Positions 51,537 through 60,861 of a stretch of 64,000 nucleotides of DNA are shown here, piece after piece (position 1 is the stretch's first letter; each line of letters starts with the position of its first letter). Both the position numbers and the translations under genes were made by a program. Location: assembly GCF_001293645.1 (NCBI RefSeq), contig NZ_LBMD01000012.1:62001-126000 (forward strand), given 5' to 3'. Source of the DNA: Bacillus sp. CHD6a (GTDB lineage: Bacteria; Bacillota; Bacilli; Bacillales; Bacillaceae_I). The notes beneath the pieces are model-generated. The model was not told the DNA's origin. It did no database searches and saw only the letters and a program-made list of their open reading frames with translations.

Positions 51537-52555
51537 GAGAATGCTTTCCCTCCTTTACGGACAATAACAAGGAAGAAGGGGAGACCGACCATTGCTACGA
51601 TTGCTGCGACCGGCGTTTCAAAAGGAGCGTTTATGGTGCGTCCCAGAGTATCAGCAAAAAGCATGAAGGTAGCGCCTACTATCGCGGACATCGGCAGGAT
51701 AAAACGGTAATCCGTTCCCACGATGGCGCGGACAATATGAGGGACCATTAGTCCAATAAATGCCATGTTTCCAACAAGTGCAACAGAAGCACCAGTCAAT
51801 AATATAATCACAACAAACAATACCGCTTTTACCGCTGCAATTTTCTGCCCCAACCCGACCGCAACTTCCTCACTGAGACTAAGAATGGTCAGTTGTCTGG
51901 ATAGGTAAAGAGCCACAAGCAAGCCAACAGTAATTAATGGAATAATCAACTGCAATTGACCCCATGTCGTCCCGATAATTCCCCCTGCAGTCCACATAGA
52001 GACATCTCGTGACAGTTTAAAGGCCAACGCAATCCCTTCCGCTATGGCGAATAGAAAGGCAGAAACGGCGGAACCTGCAAGGACGATCCGAAGAGGGGAA
52101 AATCCGCCTTTTTTCATGGCGCCTAAACCAAACACCATAATAGCCCCTACTGCGGCTCCAATAAAACAAGCAATGGTAATGCCATAGTAATTAATAGAAG
52201 GCAAGAATGCCAGTGTGATAGCAAGTGCAGCATTCGCTCCAGCTGTTAAACCAAGCAGTCCTGGGTCTGCAAGAGGGTTCCTTGTCATCCCTTGCATAAT
52301 GGCACCTGCAACCGATAACCCAGCTCCAACAAAAATTGCAGCAACCTCACGTGGTAGCCTTATTTCGCGGATGATCAGGATGTTATCTCCACTTGTTCCT
52401 GGTGAAGTTAAAGCCAACCATACATCTCTAATGGTTGTATCAGCTGCACCAAACACCATAGCAGCAAAAAACACCGCCCAAAAGACGATGACTGCCCCAA
52501 TAAATTTTATTGTAAAAGGAATGCTCCGTTCCAACGTAATCTTCATGTGCCTCAT
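51533..52555 (-). CDS. Siderophore ABC permease (FecCD family), first permease
   Basis: A 340-residue BtuC-type permease, partner of the next. It has IIREIRLPREVAAIFVGAGLSVAGAIMQGMTRNPLADPGLLGLTAGANAAL and NMAFIGLMVPHIVRAIVG. The ATG at 52555 has only GAAAAG upstream; an in-frame ATG at 52546 follows GATGAGG and may be used. A GC-rich repeat and a hairpin separate it from the binding-protein gene upstream in the operon. Confidence 0.87.
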   Translation of the reverse strand: MRHMKITLERSIPFTIKFIGAVIVFWAVFFAAMVFGAADTTIRDVWLALTSPGTSGDNILIIREIRLPREVAAIFVGAGLSVAGAIMQGMTRNPLADPGLLGLTAGANAALAITLAFLPSINYYGITIACFIGAAVGAIMVFGLGAMKKGGFSPLRIVLAGSAVSAFLFAIAEGIALAFKLSRDVSMWTAGGIIGTTWGQLQLIIPLITVGLLVALYLSRQLTILSLSEEVAVGLGQKIAAVKAVLFVVIILLTGASVALVGNMAFIGLMVPHIVRAIVGTDYRFILPMSAIVGATFMLFADTLGRTINAPFETPVAAIVAMVGLPFFLVIVRKGGKAFS

Positions 52556-52605
52556 CTTTTCTATATTAGAATGGGAGTTTTATGTTATGTAAAAAATGGT
52601 GAATT

Positions 52606-52746
52606 TCAGTGAAAGGCGCGCAGACTCCTCGAAATTGCTAACGGATTTTCTTCATGCGATGAAAAGCTCCCGAAACCTTCCTTGTCCTGAGGGAGGCTCC
52701 CGAACTTCCCGCCGAAAACGAAGCGCCACGAACGGAGATCAACTGG
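52606..52746 (-). repeat. GC-rich interspersed repeat, copy 3 (diverged)
   Basis: On the minus strand it starts AGTTGATCTCCGTTCGTGGC, contains GCTTCGTTTTCGGCGGGAA and GGGAGCCTCCCTCAGGAC, and ends GGAGTCTGCGCGCCTTTCAC. The GGCGC/GCGCC ends are inverted. It belongs to the same style of Bacillaceae repeat but has diverged from copies 1, 2 and 5. It lies between the binding-protein and permease genes. Confidence 0.65.
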
Positions 52747-52780
52747 TTCAAGCAAAAACAATGGTGTAACAATACAATAA

Positions 52781-52811
52781 GAGGGACCTTCTATTAAAAG
52801 AAGCATCCCTC
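52781..52811 (-). terminator. Hairpin after siderophore-binding protein gene
   Basis: GAGGGA/TCCCTC arms enclose CTTCT/AGAAG. The following T run is poor (TTATTG on the minus strand), so it may act as a 3'-end stabiliser or weak terminator. Confidence 0.5.
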
Positions 52812-52820
52812 CAAAATGTC

Positions 52821-53753
52821 TTAGTTTCCTAAAAAGCTATTTTTAAAGAATTCCAACTGAAAGTCAAGGGAAATTGGGTCGTTAAAATAGAATTCTTTTG
52901 CATCCGCTTCAAAAACCTGTCCATTCTTCACAGCAGGAATATTTTTATAAGTATCTGTTTCCTGGAAAGAAGTATCTCCATCAGAATTCTTACTGAATAC
53001 AACAAAATCCCCAGCAAACTCAGGTAACACTTCAAAGGAAAGCATATAATACCCAGCTTCTAACGCTTCTTCCTTCACTTTCTCAGGCATTTTCAATTTC
53101 ATTTCTTGATAAAGAATCTCTGTCCCGCGTCCCCAGTTGTCCCCGAACACGTATAGGTCTTTGTCAAAGTTCTCAATAACGGAGACAGTCGCATCTTCAC
53201 CAATCTTAGCACGAATCTCTTCTCCTGCTTCTTGCGCGCGAGACTTAAAGTCATCCACCCAATTTTGAGCTTCTTCTTCTTTGTTCAATAGTTTTCCAAC
53301 TTCCACGTGCTGTGTAAGATAGTCAACTTTTCCATATGTATATGCGACAGTTGGTGCAATTTCGCTTAACTGCTCCAGATTGTTTGTGTTGGAGGCAGCG
53401 ATAATTAAGTCTGGTTCTAATTCAATAATCTTCTCTAAATCCTGATCGGTAATCTCTTCTGCATTTTTAAGGTACTCCTGGTAACGCGGATTTGCCATTG
53501 CCCAAGAATCCGTCCCAACAATATTTGTTCCAAGTGCCATAACATTTCCAGCTACAAAAGAATTTAATACTACGACTCTTTGTGGATCTGCAGGTACTTC
53601 TATTGCTCCTGTTTCTGCTTCATACGTAATCGTTTCAGAAGAAGAAGCATTGGAACTATCAGTATTATTATTACTAGCATTATTATTGGTATTTCCGCAG
53701 GCACTAACGACCAGCAATAGTAGGAATACGAATGGAATCATTAATTTTTTCAT
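52821..53753 (-). CDS. Siderophore ABC transporter substrate-binding lipoprotein
   Basis: A 310-residue class III binding lipoprotein. The signal peptide ends LLLLVVSAC, followed by an Asn/Ser linker and PQRVVVLNSFVAGNVMALGTNIVG, LEKIIELEPDLIIAASNTNNLEQLSEIAP, and ENFDKDLYVFGDNWGRGTEILYQEM. It captures a ferric siderophore for the two permeases downstream. AAAGGAGACAACCAAG precedes the ATG. Its first 50 bases overlap the 3' end of the ATPase gene in another frame. Confidence 0.88.
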   Translation of the reverse strand: MKKLMIPFVFLLLLVVSACGNTNNNASNNNTDSSNASSSETITYEAETGAIEVPADPQRVVVLNSFVAGNVMALGTNIVGTDSWAMANPRYQEYLKNAEEITDQDLEKIIELEPDLIIAASNTNNLEQLSEIAPTVAYTYGKVDYLTQHVEVGKLLNKEEEAQNWVDDFKSRAQEAGEEIRAKIGEDATVSVIENFDKDLYVFGDNWGRGTEILYQEMKLKMPEKVKEEALEAGYYMLSFEVLPEFAGDFVVFSKNSDGDTSFQETDTYKNIPAVKNGQVFEADAKEFYFNDPISLDFQLEFFKNSFLGN

Positions 53754-54549
53754 CTTGGTTGTCTCCTTTAAGTAAGTTATAAGTTAAGCACATAGGCTTA
53801 TTTGTTCTTGGATCTCTCCCAATATCAGCATCAATATGAAAGACTTTCTTTAATACTTCCGTTGTAATTACTTCTTCGCAATTACCAGACTTGATGATGG
53901 TACCGTCTTTTAAAGCAATCAGGTAATCAGCAAATCTTGCAGCTTGGTTTAAATCGTGCAGGACCATGATAATGGTTCTTTCTTGCTCCCGATTGAGGCG
54001 CTGCAACAATTCGAGCACTTCTAGTTGGTGTGCCATGTCTAGATAGGTGGTAGGCTCATCTAGGAAAATGATTTCTGTTTCCTGTGCAAGGGCCATGGCA
54101 ATCCAAACACGTTGACGTTGACCACCAGAAAGAGCATCAACCGGGCGATATTTAAACTCGGTTGTTCCGGTCACTTCTAGTGCCCAATCTATGACTTCAT
54201 AATCCTTTTTGGTCAGTCTTCCAAATCCCTTTTGATAGGGGAAACGACCGTAAGAAACCAGTTCGCCAACGGTTAATCCGCTTACACTTTCAGGTGTCTG
54301 AGGCAGAATCGCCATTTTTTTTGCCAGTGATTTGGTGTTTTCTTTGGCAATCTCTTGTCCATCGAGCAGGATAGCTCCAGATTGGTGGGAGATAATTCTG
54401 GTGATGGCTTTTAAGAGGGTGGATTTTCCGCAGCCGTTAGAACCAATAATCGTCGTGATCTGTTTATCTGGTATTTCTATGGATAAATCTTTTATGATTA
54501 AGCGTTCACCATAGCCTATGCTCAGGTCCTTTGTATGTAGGCGAACCAT
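53704..54549 (-). CDS. Iron-siderophore ABC transporter ATP-binding protein (FecE/YusV-like)
   Basis: A 281-residue ABC ATPase. Walker A is GSNGCGKSTLL, the signature is [15 protein letters not shown], Walker B is IIFLDEPTTYLD, and the histidine is in MVLHDLNQAARFADYL. The C-terminal DPRTNKPMCLTY stretch is typical of YusV-type ATPases, which can serve several siderophore importers. GGAGGTTACATA precedes the ATG. A perfect Fur box at 54583 controls it. It could also energise YfiY-YfiZ-YfhA at 7-10 kb, which has no ATPase of its own. Confidence 0.9.
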   Translation of the reverse strand: MVRLHTKDLSIGYGERLIIKDLSIEIPDKQITTIIGSNGCGKSTLLKAITRIISHQSGAILLDGQEIAKENTKSLAKKMAILPQTPESVSGLTVGELVSYGRFPYQKGFGRLTKKDYEVIDWALEVTGTTEFKYRPVDALSGGQRQRVWIAMALAQETEIIFLDEPTTYLDMAHQLEVLELLQRLNREQERTIIMVLHDLNQAARFADYLIALKDGTIIKSGNCEEVITTEVLKKVFHIDADIGRDPRTNKPMCLTYNLLKGDNQDEKINDSIRIPTIAGR

Positions 54550-54582
54550 TATGTAACCTCCAGTTTAAAGTAAGTTCACATT

Positions 54583-54601
54583 ATTGATAATGATTATCAA
54601 T
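54583..54601. promoter_or_regulatory. Fur box before siderophore ABC operon
   Basis: ATTGATAATGATTATCAAT is a perfect 9-1-9 palindrome with the full Fur consensus, about 35 bases before the ATPase start. Confidence 0.93.
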
Positions 54602-54777
54602 TTCGTTACAAGTATTACTATAAGACTATTAGAGTGCGATGTCAACGGCTAATTGAGAAAGATAATCAATAAGAAGCAATTCCCATTCTTAACGTAAAGA
54701 GTTGTTAGTCGTCATAAGAATGAAAAAAGAATATAATGATTAGGTTAAAAGAACTATTATTTTGGGAGTTGAGATTT

Positions 54778-55605
54778 TTGTTGCCACTAGTATCAATCAT
54801 CATCCCTACCTATAACCGATTAACAATGCTTTCCGAGTTAATGGAAGCTCTCGTTCTGCAAACAAGAAAAGATTTTGAGGTTATCGTAGTTAATGACGGA
54901 GGGGAAAGAGTGGATAGTCTAAAAGAATACTATCCAGAATTAGATCTTACCGTTATAGATTTGACGGAGAATGTAAAGCACGTTCAGGCTAGGAATATCG
55001 GGGTTTCCTTTGCAAAAGGGGAATACATCATGCTCATAGATGATGACGATCTGATTGTCCCCACCCATCTGGAAACAATGATAGAAAAGATAGAAGATGT
55101 TGATTTGGTCTATTCGGATGTGGAAATTGTGCAGTATGTCAAAAAGAATGGCATTCGGGAAGCGGCAAGCAGGCACCTTTTCGCCTACGAGCTTGACTTA
55201 CCAGCGATGAGGAGATTTTCTACATTTGTACCGTCCGGCAGCCTTTATAGAAGCTATCTTCATGATCGAATTGGAAAGTTTGATCCTGAAATGAAGAATT
55301 ATTGGGATTGGGACTTTTTCTTAAGGGTGTGTGAGAAGTTCAGAGTAGCAAGATCAGCCATAGCCGGTGTACTTTATGATTTTTCTGAAGAAAACAGTAA
55401 CCAATCCAAAGATTTAGATAGTATGAGATTTTATTTGGACCGTTTGTCAGAAAAGCATAGTCTAGGGCATCTTCCAACGAAAAATTTCTGGCTCTTGCTC
55501 AATGAGCCCCAAGTGAAAAAGAGGGAGGCTCCAAGTAAGATTATATGGAACGGAATGCCGTTTATCTCTAGAATGCATCGATTAGGAAGGCTAGAAGAAG
55601 TATAA
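54778..55605 (+). CDS. Family 2 glycosyltransferase
   Basis: A protein of about 275 residues of the GT-A fold. It starts LPLVSIIIPTYNRLTMLSELM, has VIVVNDGGE (nucleotide-binding) and YIMLIDDDDLIVPTHLE with the metal-binding DxD, and an acceptor-side NYWDWDFFLRVCEKF. It would add a sugar to a surface polymer or lipid. GGGAG lies nine bases before TTG at 54778; an ATG at 54736 has no binding site. It stands alone between the Fur-regulated operon and potABCD, so the acceptor is unknown. Confidence 0.85.
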   Translation: MLPLVSIIIPTYNRLTMLSELMEALVLQTRKDFEVIVVNDGGERVDSLKEYYPELDLTVIDLTENVKHVQARNIGVSFAKGEYIMLIDDDDLIVPTHLETMIEKIEDVDLVYSDVEIVQYVKKNGIREAASRHLFAYELDLPAMRRFSTFVPSGSLYRSYLHDRIGKFDPEMKNYWDWDFFLRVCEKFRVARSAIAGVLYDFSEENSNQSKDLDSMRFYLDRLSEKHSLGHLPTKNFWLLLNEPQVKKREAPSKIIWNGMPFISRMHRLGRLEEV

Positions 55606-55636
55606 AAAAAGGAAAGGAATTGAGTTCCTTTCCTAC
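55603..55636 (-). terminator. Bidirectional terminator between GT2 gene and potD
   Basis: AGGAAAGGAA (55610-55619) pairs with TTCCTTTCCT (55625-55634). The A run on the left gives the T run on the minus strand, which ends potABCD. Confidence 0.83.
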
Positions 55637-55640
55637 TAAA

Positions 55641-56714
55641 TTATTTACCATGCATCTTAAACTCTAAAAACAGTTCGTTATAATAAGCTAGATTTCTTTT
55701 CCCAAGGTTCTCATACACTTCAAGTTTCTCTGTAAGCTCTGGTGGCGGATAGAAACGTTCATCACCTGTTAGCTCTTCATCTAGAAGTGGTATGGCGGCC
55801 TTGTTTGGCGTAGAGTAACTTACATACTCTGTGTTTTTTGCTGCTACTTCCGCATCTAACATAAAGTTGATAAACTGGTGGGCAGCTTCGACATTCTTGG
55901 CAGTCTTCGGGATGACCATGTTATCAAACCACAAGTTCGAACCTTCGACGGGAACCACATATTCTAGTTCTTCGTTTTCCCACATTATTTCAGCAGCAAC
56001 TCCTGACCACACGAGTCCAATCGCTGCTTCTTCATTTTCAATCAACATTCTGTTCTCATCCCCGACGATGGCTTTGATGTTAGGAGTAAGCGTATCAAGC
56101 TTGTTTTTTGCCTCAAGCAAGTGCTCTTTATTTGTGTCGTTCAAAGAATAGCCTAAACTGTTAAGGGCCATCCCCATCACTTCCCGGGCACCGTCTATCA
56201 GGAGGATTTCATTTTTAAGATCTTCATCCCAAAGATCATTCCAGCTTGTAATTTCTATCCCATCTAACATAGATGGATTGTAAACAATACCGACCGTTCC
56301 CCAAAAATAAGGGACAGAGTATTTGTTTTTTGGATCAAAAGGTAAATCCATAAATCGCTCGTCAATGTTCCCTAGATTTGGAAGTTTAGAATGATTTAGT
56401 GGGATAAGCAGATCTTCATTAATCATTTTATCAATCATATATTCTGATGGAATGGCAATGTCATAGGTGGTTCCACCTTGTTCTATCTTTGTTTTCATCG
56501 CTTCGTTTGAGTCAAACGTTTCATAAATAACTTTCACACCAGTTTCTTTTTCAAATTGCTCAATTACATCCATATTGATATAGTCGCCCCAGTTGTAAAT
56601 CGTCAACGTGTTTCCACCAGAGTATCCTTGAGCAGAGTTCAATTCTGTGATGGCGTACCAGAGGACTGCTGACGCCATTACAATCGCAACCATGAACTGA
56701 ATAAGTTTTTTCAT
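55641..56714 (-). CDS. potD: Spermidine/putrescine-binding protein PotD
   Basis: A 357-residue periplasmic-type binding protein held by an N-terminal hydrophobic segment (no lipobox cysteine). Its start NTLTIYNWGDYINMDVIEQFEKETGVKVIYETFDSNEAMKTKI is diagnostic of PotD/PotF, with the NWGDY and Asp/Trp polyamine-cage residues. Other markers are YSVPYFWGTVGIVYN and NMVIPKTAKNVEAAHQFINFML. It overlaps potC by four bases and is last in potABCD. Confidence 0.93.
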   Translation of the reverse strand: MKKLIQFMVAIVMASAVLWYAITELNSAQGYSGGNTLTIYNWGDYINMDVIEQFEKETGVKVIYETFDSNEAMKTKIEQGGTTYDIAIPSEYMIDKMINEDLLIPLNHSKLPNLGNIDERFMDLPFDPKNKYSVPYFWGTVGIVYNPSMLDGIEITSWNDLWDEDLKNEILLIDGAREVMGMALNSLGYSLNDTNKEHLLEAKNKLDTLTPNIKAIVGDENRMLIENEEAAIGLVWSGVAAEIMWENEELEYVVPVEGSNLWFDNMVIPKTAKNVEAAHQFINFMLDAEVAAKNTEYVSYSTPNKAAIPLLDEELTGDERFYPPPELTEKLEVYENLGKRNLAYYNELFLEFKMHGK

Positions 56715-57517
56715 CGTCTAACCCCCATTCCAGTAGGCTTATTGCGCACCGTGATGAAGTAGTAAACAATCACAAGAACTATGGTAAACAAGAAAAGTAA
56801 GGTGGAAAGTGCATTAATGTTCAGCGCTATTCCACGACGTGCAAGGGAGTATATTTCAACAGAAAGGGTGGTGAAACCATTCCCTGTTACAAAGAATGTC
56901 ACAACGAAATCGTCTAAAGAATATGTCAGGGCCATAAAGAAACCGGCAAATATCCCAGGTGTGATATACGGCAGAACAACCTTTCTCATCACATCCCAGC
57001 GGCTTGCCCCTAAATCATGGGCCGCATCAATTAAGGTTGGGCTCATTTCCAAGAGCTTCGGCAAAACCATCAATACGACAATAGGTACACAAAAGGCAAT
57101 ATGCGATAACAGAACAGAGTACATGCCAAGTTTGATGCCAGCCATGGTAAAAAGAATGAGGAAAGAGGCACCGATAATCACGTCTGGACTGACAATTAAA
57201 ACATTATTTAAAGATAATAATGTGCTTTTTGTTTTCCTGTTTTTAAAAGAATAAATGGCGATTGCTCCCAGCACACCGATAATGGTTGAAATTAAGGCGG
57301 AAAGTAAAGCAATCAATAATGTGTTCAATACGATAATCAGCAGGCGCGTATCAGCAAACAGTTCTTTATACCAATCCAATGTAAAGCTTTCAAAATCATA
57401 CATTGTTCCTCCGCTGTTGAATGAGTAAAACACGAGGAAGAAAATAGGTAGATAAAGAATTGCAAAAATCAACACGAGAAACAACGTTGATAACGGAGAT
57501 GTTTTTCTATTACCCAT
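56711..57517 (-). CDS. potC: Spermidine/putrescine ABC permease PotC
   Basis: A 268-residue, six-helix permease with the EAA coupling loop PTLIDAAHDLGASRWDVMRKVVLPYITPGIFAGFFMA. GAGGA precedes the ATG. It begins one base after the potB stop and overlaps potD by four bases. Confidence 0.92.
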   Translation of the reverse strand: MGNRKTSPLSTLFLVLIFAILYLPIFFLVFYSFNSGGTMYDFESFTLDWYKELFADTRLLIIVLNTLLIALLSALISTIIGVLGAIAIYSFKNRKTKSTLLSLNNVLIVSPDVIIGASFLILFTMAGIKLGMYSVLLSHIAFCVPIVVLMVLPKLLEMSPTLIDAAHDLGASRWDVMRKVVLPYITPGIFAGFFMALTYSLDDFVVTFFVTGNGFTTLSVEIYSLARRGIALNINALSTLLFLFTIVLVIVYYFITVRNKPTGMGVRR

Positions 57518-57518
57518 G

Positions 57519-58322
57519 TTAAATTCCTCGCTTTCTGTTGCTTGTCAATTTCATGAATAGGAACATGATGATAATTAAAAAGACGGCAATGGTCGACCCC
57601 ATTCCCCAGTCCTGTGTAACAAGGAAATGTTGTTCGATCGCTGTTCCAAGAGTGATAACCCTGTTACCGGCTATTAATCTTGTCAGCATGAATAGAGATA
57701 ACGCCGGGATGAAAACAATCTGACATCCGACTTTTACTCCGTCCAGCGTAAGAGGTAACGTGACCCTCCAAAACGTTGTAAAACGGGAGGCACCTAGGTC
57801 ATTGGCAGCATCTATCAGGGTCGGATTCAATTCATTTAATGCGTTAAAAATAGGCAAGATCATGAACGGAATAAATATATAAACGGAAACAAAAACAAAG
57901 CTAAAGTCTGTAAATAATAGTTGCTGCGAACCAATCCCGATGACGTCCAAGAAACTGTTGGCGATTCCGTAAGTACCGAAGATACCCAAGAACGCATAAG
58001 CTTTAAGGAGCAAATTAATCCAAGAAGGGACAATAAGCAACAATAACCACAAATATTTGTGTCGGGTTTTGGTTAACAACAATGCCGTTGGATAGGCAAT
58101 CAAAAGTGTTATGGCGGTTATAAGGAATGCATACCAGAATGAACTAAGCGTCATTTTTAAATAGACCGGAGTAAAGAACTTTTGATAATTTTCCAGTGAC
58201 AGGTTCCCCTCAATATTGAAAAAAGAATAGTAGAGAACTAGTAGTATCGGGGCTATGACAAATAACGCAATCCAAAGAGCATAAGGGATAAAGTAAAGAT
58301 TTTTTGTAACTCTATTTTCCAT
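57519..58322 (-). CDS. potB: Spermidine/putrescine ABC permease PotB
   Basis: A permease of about 267 residues and six helices, with the coupling loop [38 protein letters not shown] lies seven bases before the ATG at 58322; an ATG at 58340 lies upstream of that site. Its start overlaps the potA 3' end by 11 bases. Confidence 0.92.
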   Translation of the reverse strand: MENRVTKNLYFIPYALWIALFVIAPILLVLYYSFFNIEGNLSLENYQKFFTPVYLKMTLSSFWYAFLITAITLLIAYPTALLLTKTRHKYLWLLLLIVPSWINLLLKAYAFLGIFGTYGIANSFLDVIGIGSQQLLFTDFSFVFVSVYIFIPFMILPIFNALNELNPTLIDAANDLGASRFTTFWRVTLPLTLDGVKVGCQIVFIPALSLFMLTRLIAGNRVITLGTAIEQHFLVTQDWGMGSTIAVFLIIIMFLFMKLTSNRKRGI

Positions 58323-59424
58323 GACTCTCTCCGCTCGCATGGGAATAGGCTTCTAGACGTCTATCAAAATCCTCTTCCGATTCCCCAAGGCGCATGACAT
58401 GAATAGCCTCCGGATCAAAATACAGTCCAATTTGATCCCCGACAGAAGCCTTTTTAGTTGAATGAACAAGCCACTCATTTCCTTCGTGGTCATAGCTGCT
58501 TATCTCATAATGAACGCCACGGAACAGTTGAGAATCCACTCGTACCTGAAGTTTTCCTTCTGAGGGTGTGGTGATGGCCAAATCCTCCGGTCGGATAACA
58601 ATGTCCACCAATTCGTCATCTTTTAGTCCCTTGTCTACACATTCAAATTGCTTGCCGGCGAATTCCACAAGGAAATCCTTGATCATTCGTCCTTCTACAA
58701 TATTGGATTCACCGATAAAGTCTGCCACAAATCGGTTGATCGGCTCATCATATATATCAGTTGGCGTCCCGCTTTGAATAATTTGGCCTTCATTAAGGAC
58801 GAATATTTCATCTGACATCGCAAGCGCTTCTTCCTGATCATGCGTAACAAAAATGAATGTGATGCCAAGACGCTGTTGAAGCTCTCTTAATTCATACTGC
58901 ATTTCCGTGCGCAGTTTAAGATCGAGTGCAGATAGTGGTTCATCTAATAGAATAACTTCCGGTTCATTAACGATCGCACGGGCAATCGCTACCCGTTGGC
59001 GTTGACCGCCCGACATTTCTCTTATTTCACGAGACTCAAAGCCTTTAAGGTTTACGAAACTAAGAGCTTCCTTTACTTTCTTTTCAATATCGTCCTTTTT
59101 CAACTTTTTAATTTTCAACCCAAATGCGACATTTTCAAATACATTTAGGTGAGGGAAAAGAGCATAGTCTTGAAAAACCGTGTTTACCTGGCGTTTGTTG
59201 GCAGGTACATTGTTTATTTTTTTTCCATTAAAATAAATGTCCCCCGCCGTTGCCTCTGTAAAGCCGGCAATCAAGCGAAGGATAGTCGTCTTCCCGCAGC
59301 CAGAAGGGCCGAGCAGGGTATAAAACTTCCCGCGTTCTATTTCAAAACTAACATCGTTAAGCACAGCAGGATCTTGGTCAAACTGCTTGCGTACATCTTT
59401 AAATTGAATAATTACGTTAGTCAT
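58312..59424 (-). CDS. potA: Spermidine/putrescine ABC ATPase PotA
   Basis: A 370-residue ABC ATPase with Walker [13 protein letters not shown], signature [14 protein letters not shown], Walker [17 protein letters not shown] and histidine in [15 protein letters not shown]. The C-terminal regulatory OB-like region (from about residue 240) begins [28 protein letters not shown] precedes the ATG. It heads potABCD, which imports polyamines. No small XRE regulator gene precedes it, unlike in some Bacilli; a GC-rich repeat does. Confidence 0.94.
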   Translation of the reverse strand: MTNVIIQFKDVRKQFDQDPAVLNDVSFEIERGKFYTLLGPSGCGKTTILRLIAGFTEATAGDIYFNGKKINNVPANKRQVNTVFQDYALFPHLNVFENVAFGLKIKKLKKDDIEKKVKEALSFVNLKGFESREIREMSGGQRQRVAIARAIVNEPEVILLDEPLSALDLKLRTEMQYELRELQQRLGITFIFVTHDQEEALAMSDEIFVLNEGQIIQSGTPTDIYDEPINRFVADFIGESNIVEGRMIKDFLVEFAGKQFECVDKGLKDDELVDIVIRPEDLAITTPSEGKLQVRVDSQLFRGVHYEISSYDHEGNEWLVHSTKKASVGDQIGLYFDPEAIHVMRLGESEEDFDRRLEAYSHASGESHGK

Positions 59425-59478
59425 AGCAACCTCCCCAAATATAAGATTCTAATATATGATTTCTGTAAAGTAACATTT

Positions 59479-59611
59479 AGCTGGTGATTGGAACGAAAGG
59501 CGAAGATTCCGGCGGGAGGTAGAGTTAGGTGAAAACCCCCAAGCGTTGTGAGGAGGCTCCCAGCTCCCCGCGGATAGTGAAGCCTGGCGCGGAAATCAAA
59601 AGCGGTAATTA
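59479..59611 (+). repeat. GC-rich interspersed repeat, copy 4
   Basis: This starts AGCTGGTGATTGGAACG and ends AAATCAAAAGCGGTAATTA, with GGCGGGAGGTAGAGTTAGGT and GAGGAGGCTCCCAGC inside. It is about as long as copies 1 and 5 but more diverged. It lies upstream of potA. Confidence 0.75.
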
Positions 59612-59696
59612 ACAGAACCTAAAGTATTGTATATCTCAAAGCATAATAATTCATGATTCGGGACAATTATACAGGAATTGCCTGAAAAAACAATAT

Positions 59697-59737
59697 AAAA
59701 AATGCCCGTCTCCCAACCAATTTATGGTCGGCGAGAC
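59697..59737 (-). terminator. Terminator after pseudouridine synthase gene
   Basis: On the minus strand GTCTCGCCGACCA pairs with TGGTTGGGAGAC (one bulge, one wobble), followed by GGGCATTTTTT. Confidence 0.75.
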
Positions 59738-59748
59738 AAGCAGCTTCT

Positions 59749-60456
59749 TCACCATTCCTTAGGCTCATAATTCAATTCAGCAAACAACTGGCGTTTTTCC
59801 TTTTTGCTAAGGTCGCGCCACTGTCCCATCGGAAGATTTCCAAGCTCTATATTCATAATTCGTGTGCGCTGCAGCCTTAACACTTCATAACCAAGCTCTG
59901 CACACATACGTCGGATTTGACGGTTTAATCCTTGTGTCAAAATAATCTTAAAATCAAATTTTGATAACTGTTCAACATCACATGGGAGTGTCTTTGTACC
60001 TAGTATCTTAACACCCTCAGACATCTGTTTCACGAAATCCGATGTGATCGGTTTATCGACAGAAACAATATACTCTTTTTCATGCTTGTTTTCTGGGCGC
60101 AAAATTTCATTGATGATATCACCGTCGTTTGTTAGTAGAATCAAACCTTCCGATTCCTTATCAAGACGCCCGATATGAGAAAGACGTAACGGATGGTTCA
60201 CTAAGTCTATGATATTTCCCTTCACTTTCTTTTCGGAGGTGCTAGTTATACCGATTGGCTTGTTCAACGCAATATAAACATTATTTCTAGCAATCCGTAT
60301 TAGTTGTCCGTTAACCAATACCTCGTCTCCAGGGTTTACCTGACCACCGATCTTGGCAACCTTCCCGTTGATTTTCACTCTACCTTCTTCAATCAATTTA
60401 TCTGCTCCGCGCCTCGAAGCAACCCCAGAGTCACTAATAAATTTATTTATTCTCAT
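59749..60456 (-). CDS. rluF: Pseudouridine synthase, RluF/RsuA type
   Basis: A 235-residue RNA pseudouridine synthase. The S4 RNA-binding domain covers about residues 1-48 (RINKFISDSGVASRRGADKLIEEGRVKING). The catalytic aspartate lies in SHIGRLDKESEGLILLTNDGD, and the GLNRQIRRMCAELGYEVLRLQRTRIMNIELGNL motif is typical of RsuA/RluF. Of its family it looks closest to RluF (23S rRNA). AAGGACGTG precedes the ATG at 60456; an upstream start at 60492 lies before that site. Single-gene unit with its own terminator. Confidence 0.87.
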   Translation of the reverse strand: MRINKFISDSGVASRRGADKLIEEGRVKINGKVAKIGGQVNPGDEVLVNGQLIRIARNNVYIALNKPIGITSTSEKKVKGNIIDLVNHPLRLSHIGRLDKESEGLILLTNDGDIINEILRPENKHEKEYIVSVDKPITSDFVKQMSEGVKILGTKTLPCDVEQLSKFDFKIILTQGLNRQIRRMCAELGYEVLRLQRTRIMNIELGNLPMGQWRDLSKKEKRQLFAELNYEPKEW

Positions 60457-60861
60457 TCTCGTACACGTCCTTATATGAAAAAATGAACTCACTCTTATAT
60501 AGGAAGAAGTGAGGAATAATCCTTTATATGTACCCTATCATACAATAAACCAAGGACCGCTTACAAATAAAGGGGGAACCAGTAGATGCGTGAAGATTTT
60601 GAGTGATGCTTTAACGCTTTAACGGGGAGCGGGTCAGACCCCTTTTAACACTCCTTTTATGTAATTTCTACCATTCAAAATAGTAGAAACCTAGTATTTA
60701 TCTGCAAATTTTCGACATTTTTCTCTTCTAGGTATTTTTATTCATGAAAATATGTTCATCTTTGAAAAACATATATTGAAATATTAGAAGTTTACGAATA
60801 TAGTTAGTATAGTAAGGGTTTTCACTTTACTATAAATTTTTAATTTTGGGGGAATTACAAA
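60457..60861. other. Intergenic region before nupN
   Basis: About 400 bases lie between divergent rluF and nupN. It holds a short GGGTCAGACCCC palindrome at 60631, the same core as in the futC terminator, and the nupN promoter at 60776. I see nothing else of note. Confidence 0.5.
60776..60804 (+). promoter_or_regulatory. Sigma-A-type promoter of nupN
   Basis: TTGAAA (60776-60781) and TATAGT (60799-60804) are spaced 17 bases apart, about 58 bases before the nupN ATG. Confidence 0.7.

Noticed and set aside
60706-60720. CodY box upstream of nupN
   Set aside because: AATTTTC is present, but the second half matches AATTTTCWGAAAATT poorly (about 10 of 15), too weak to claim.
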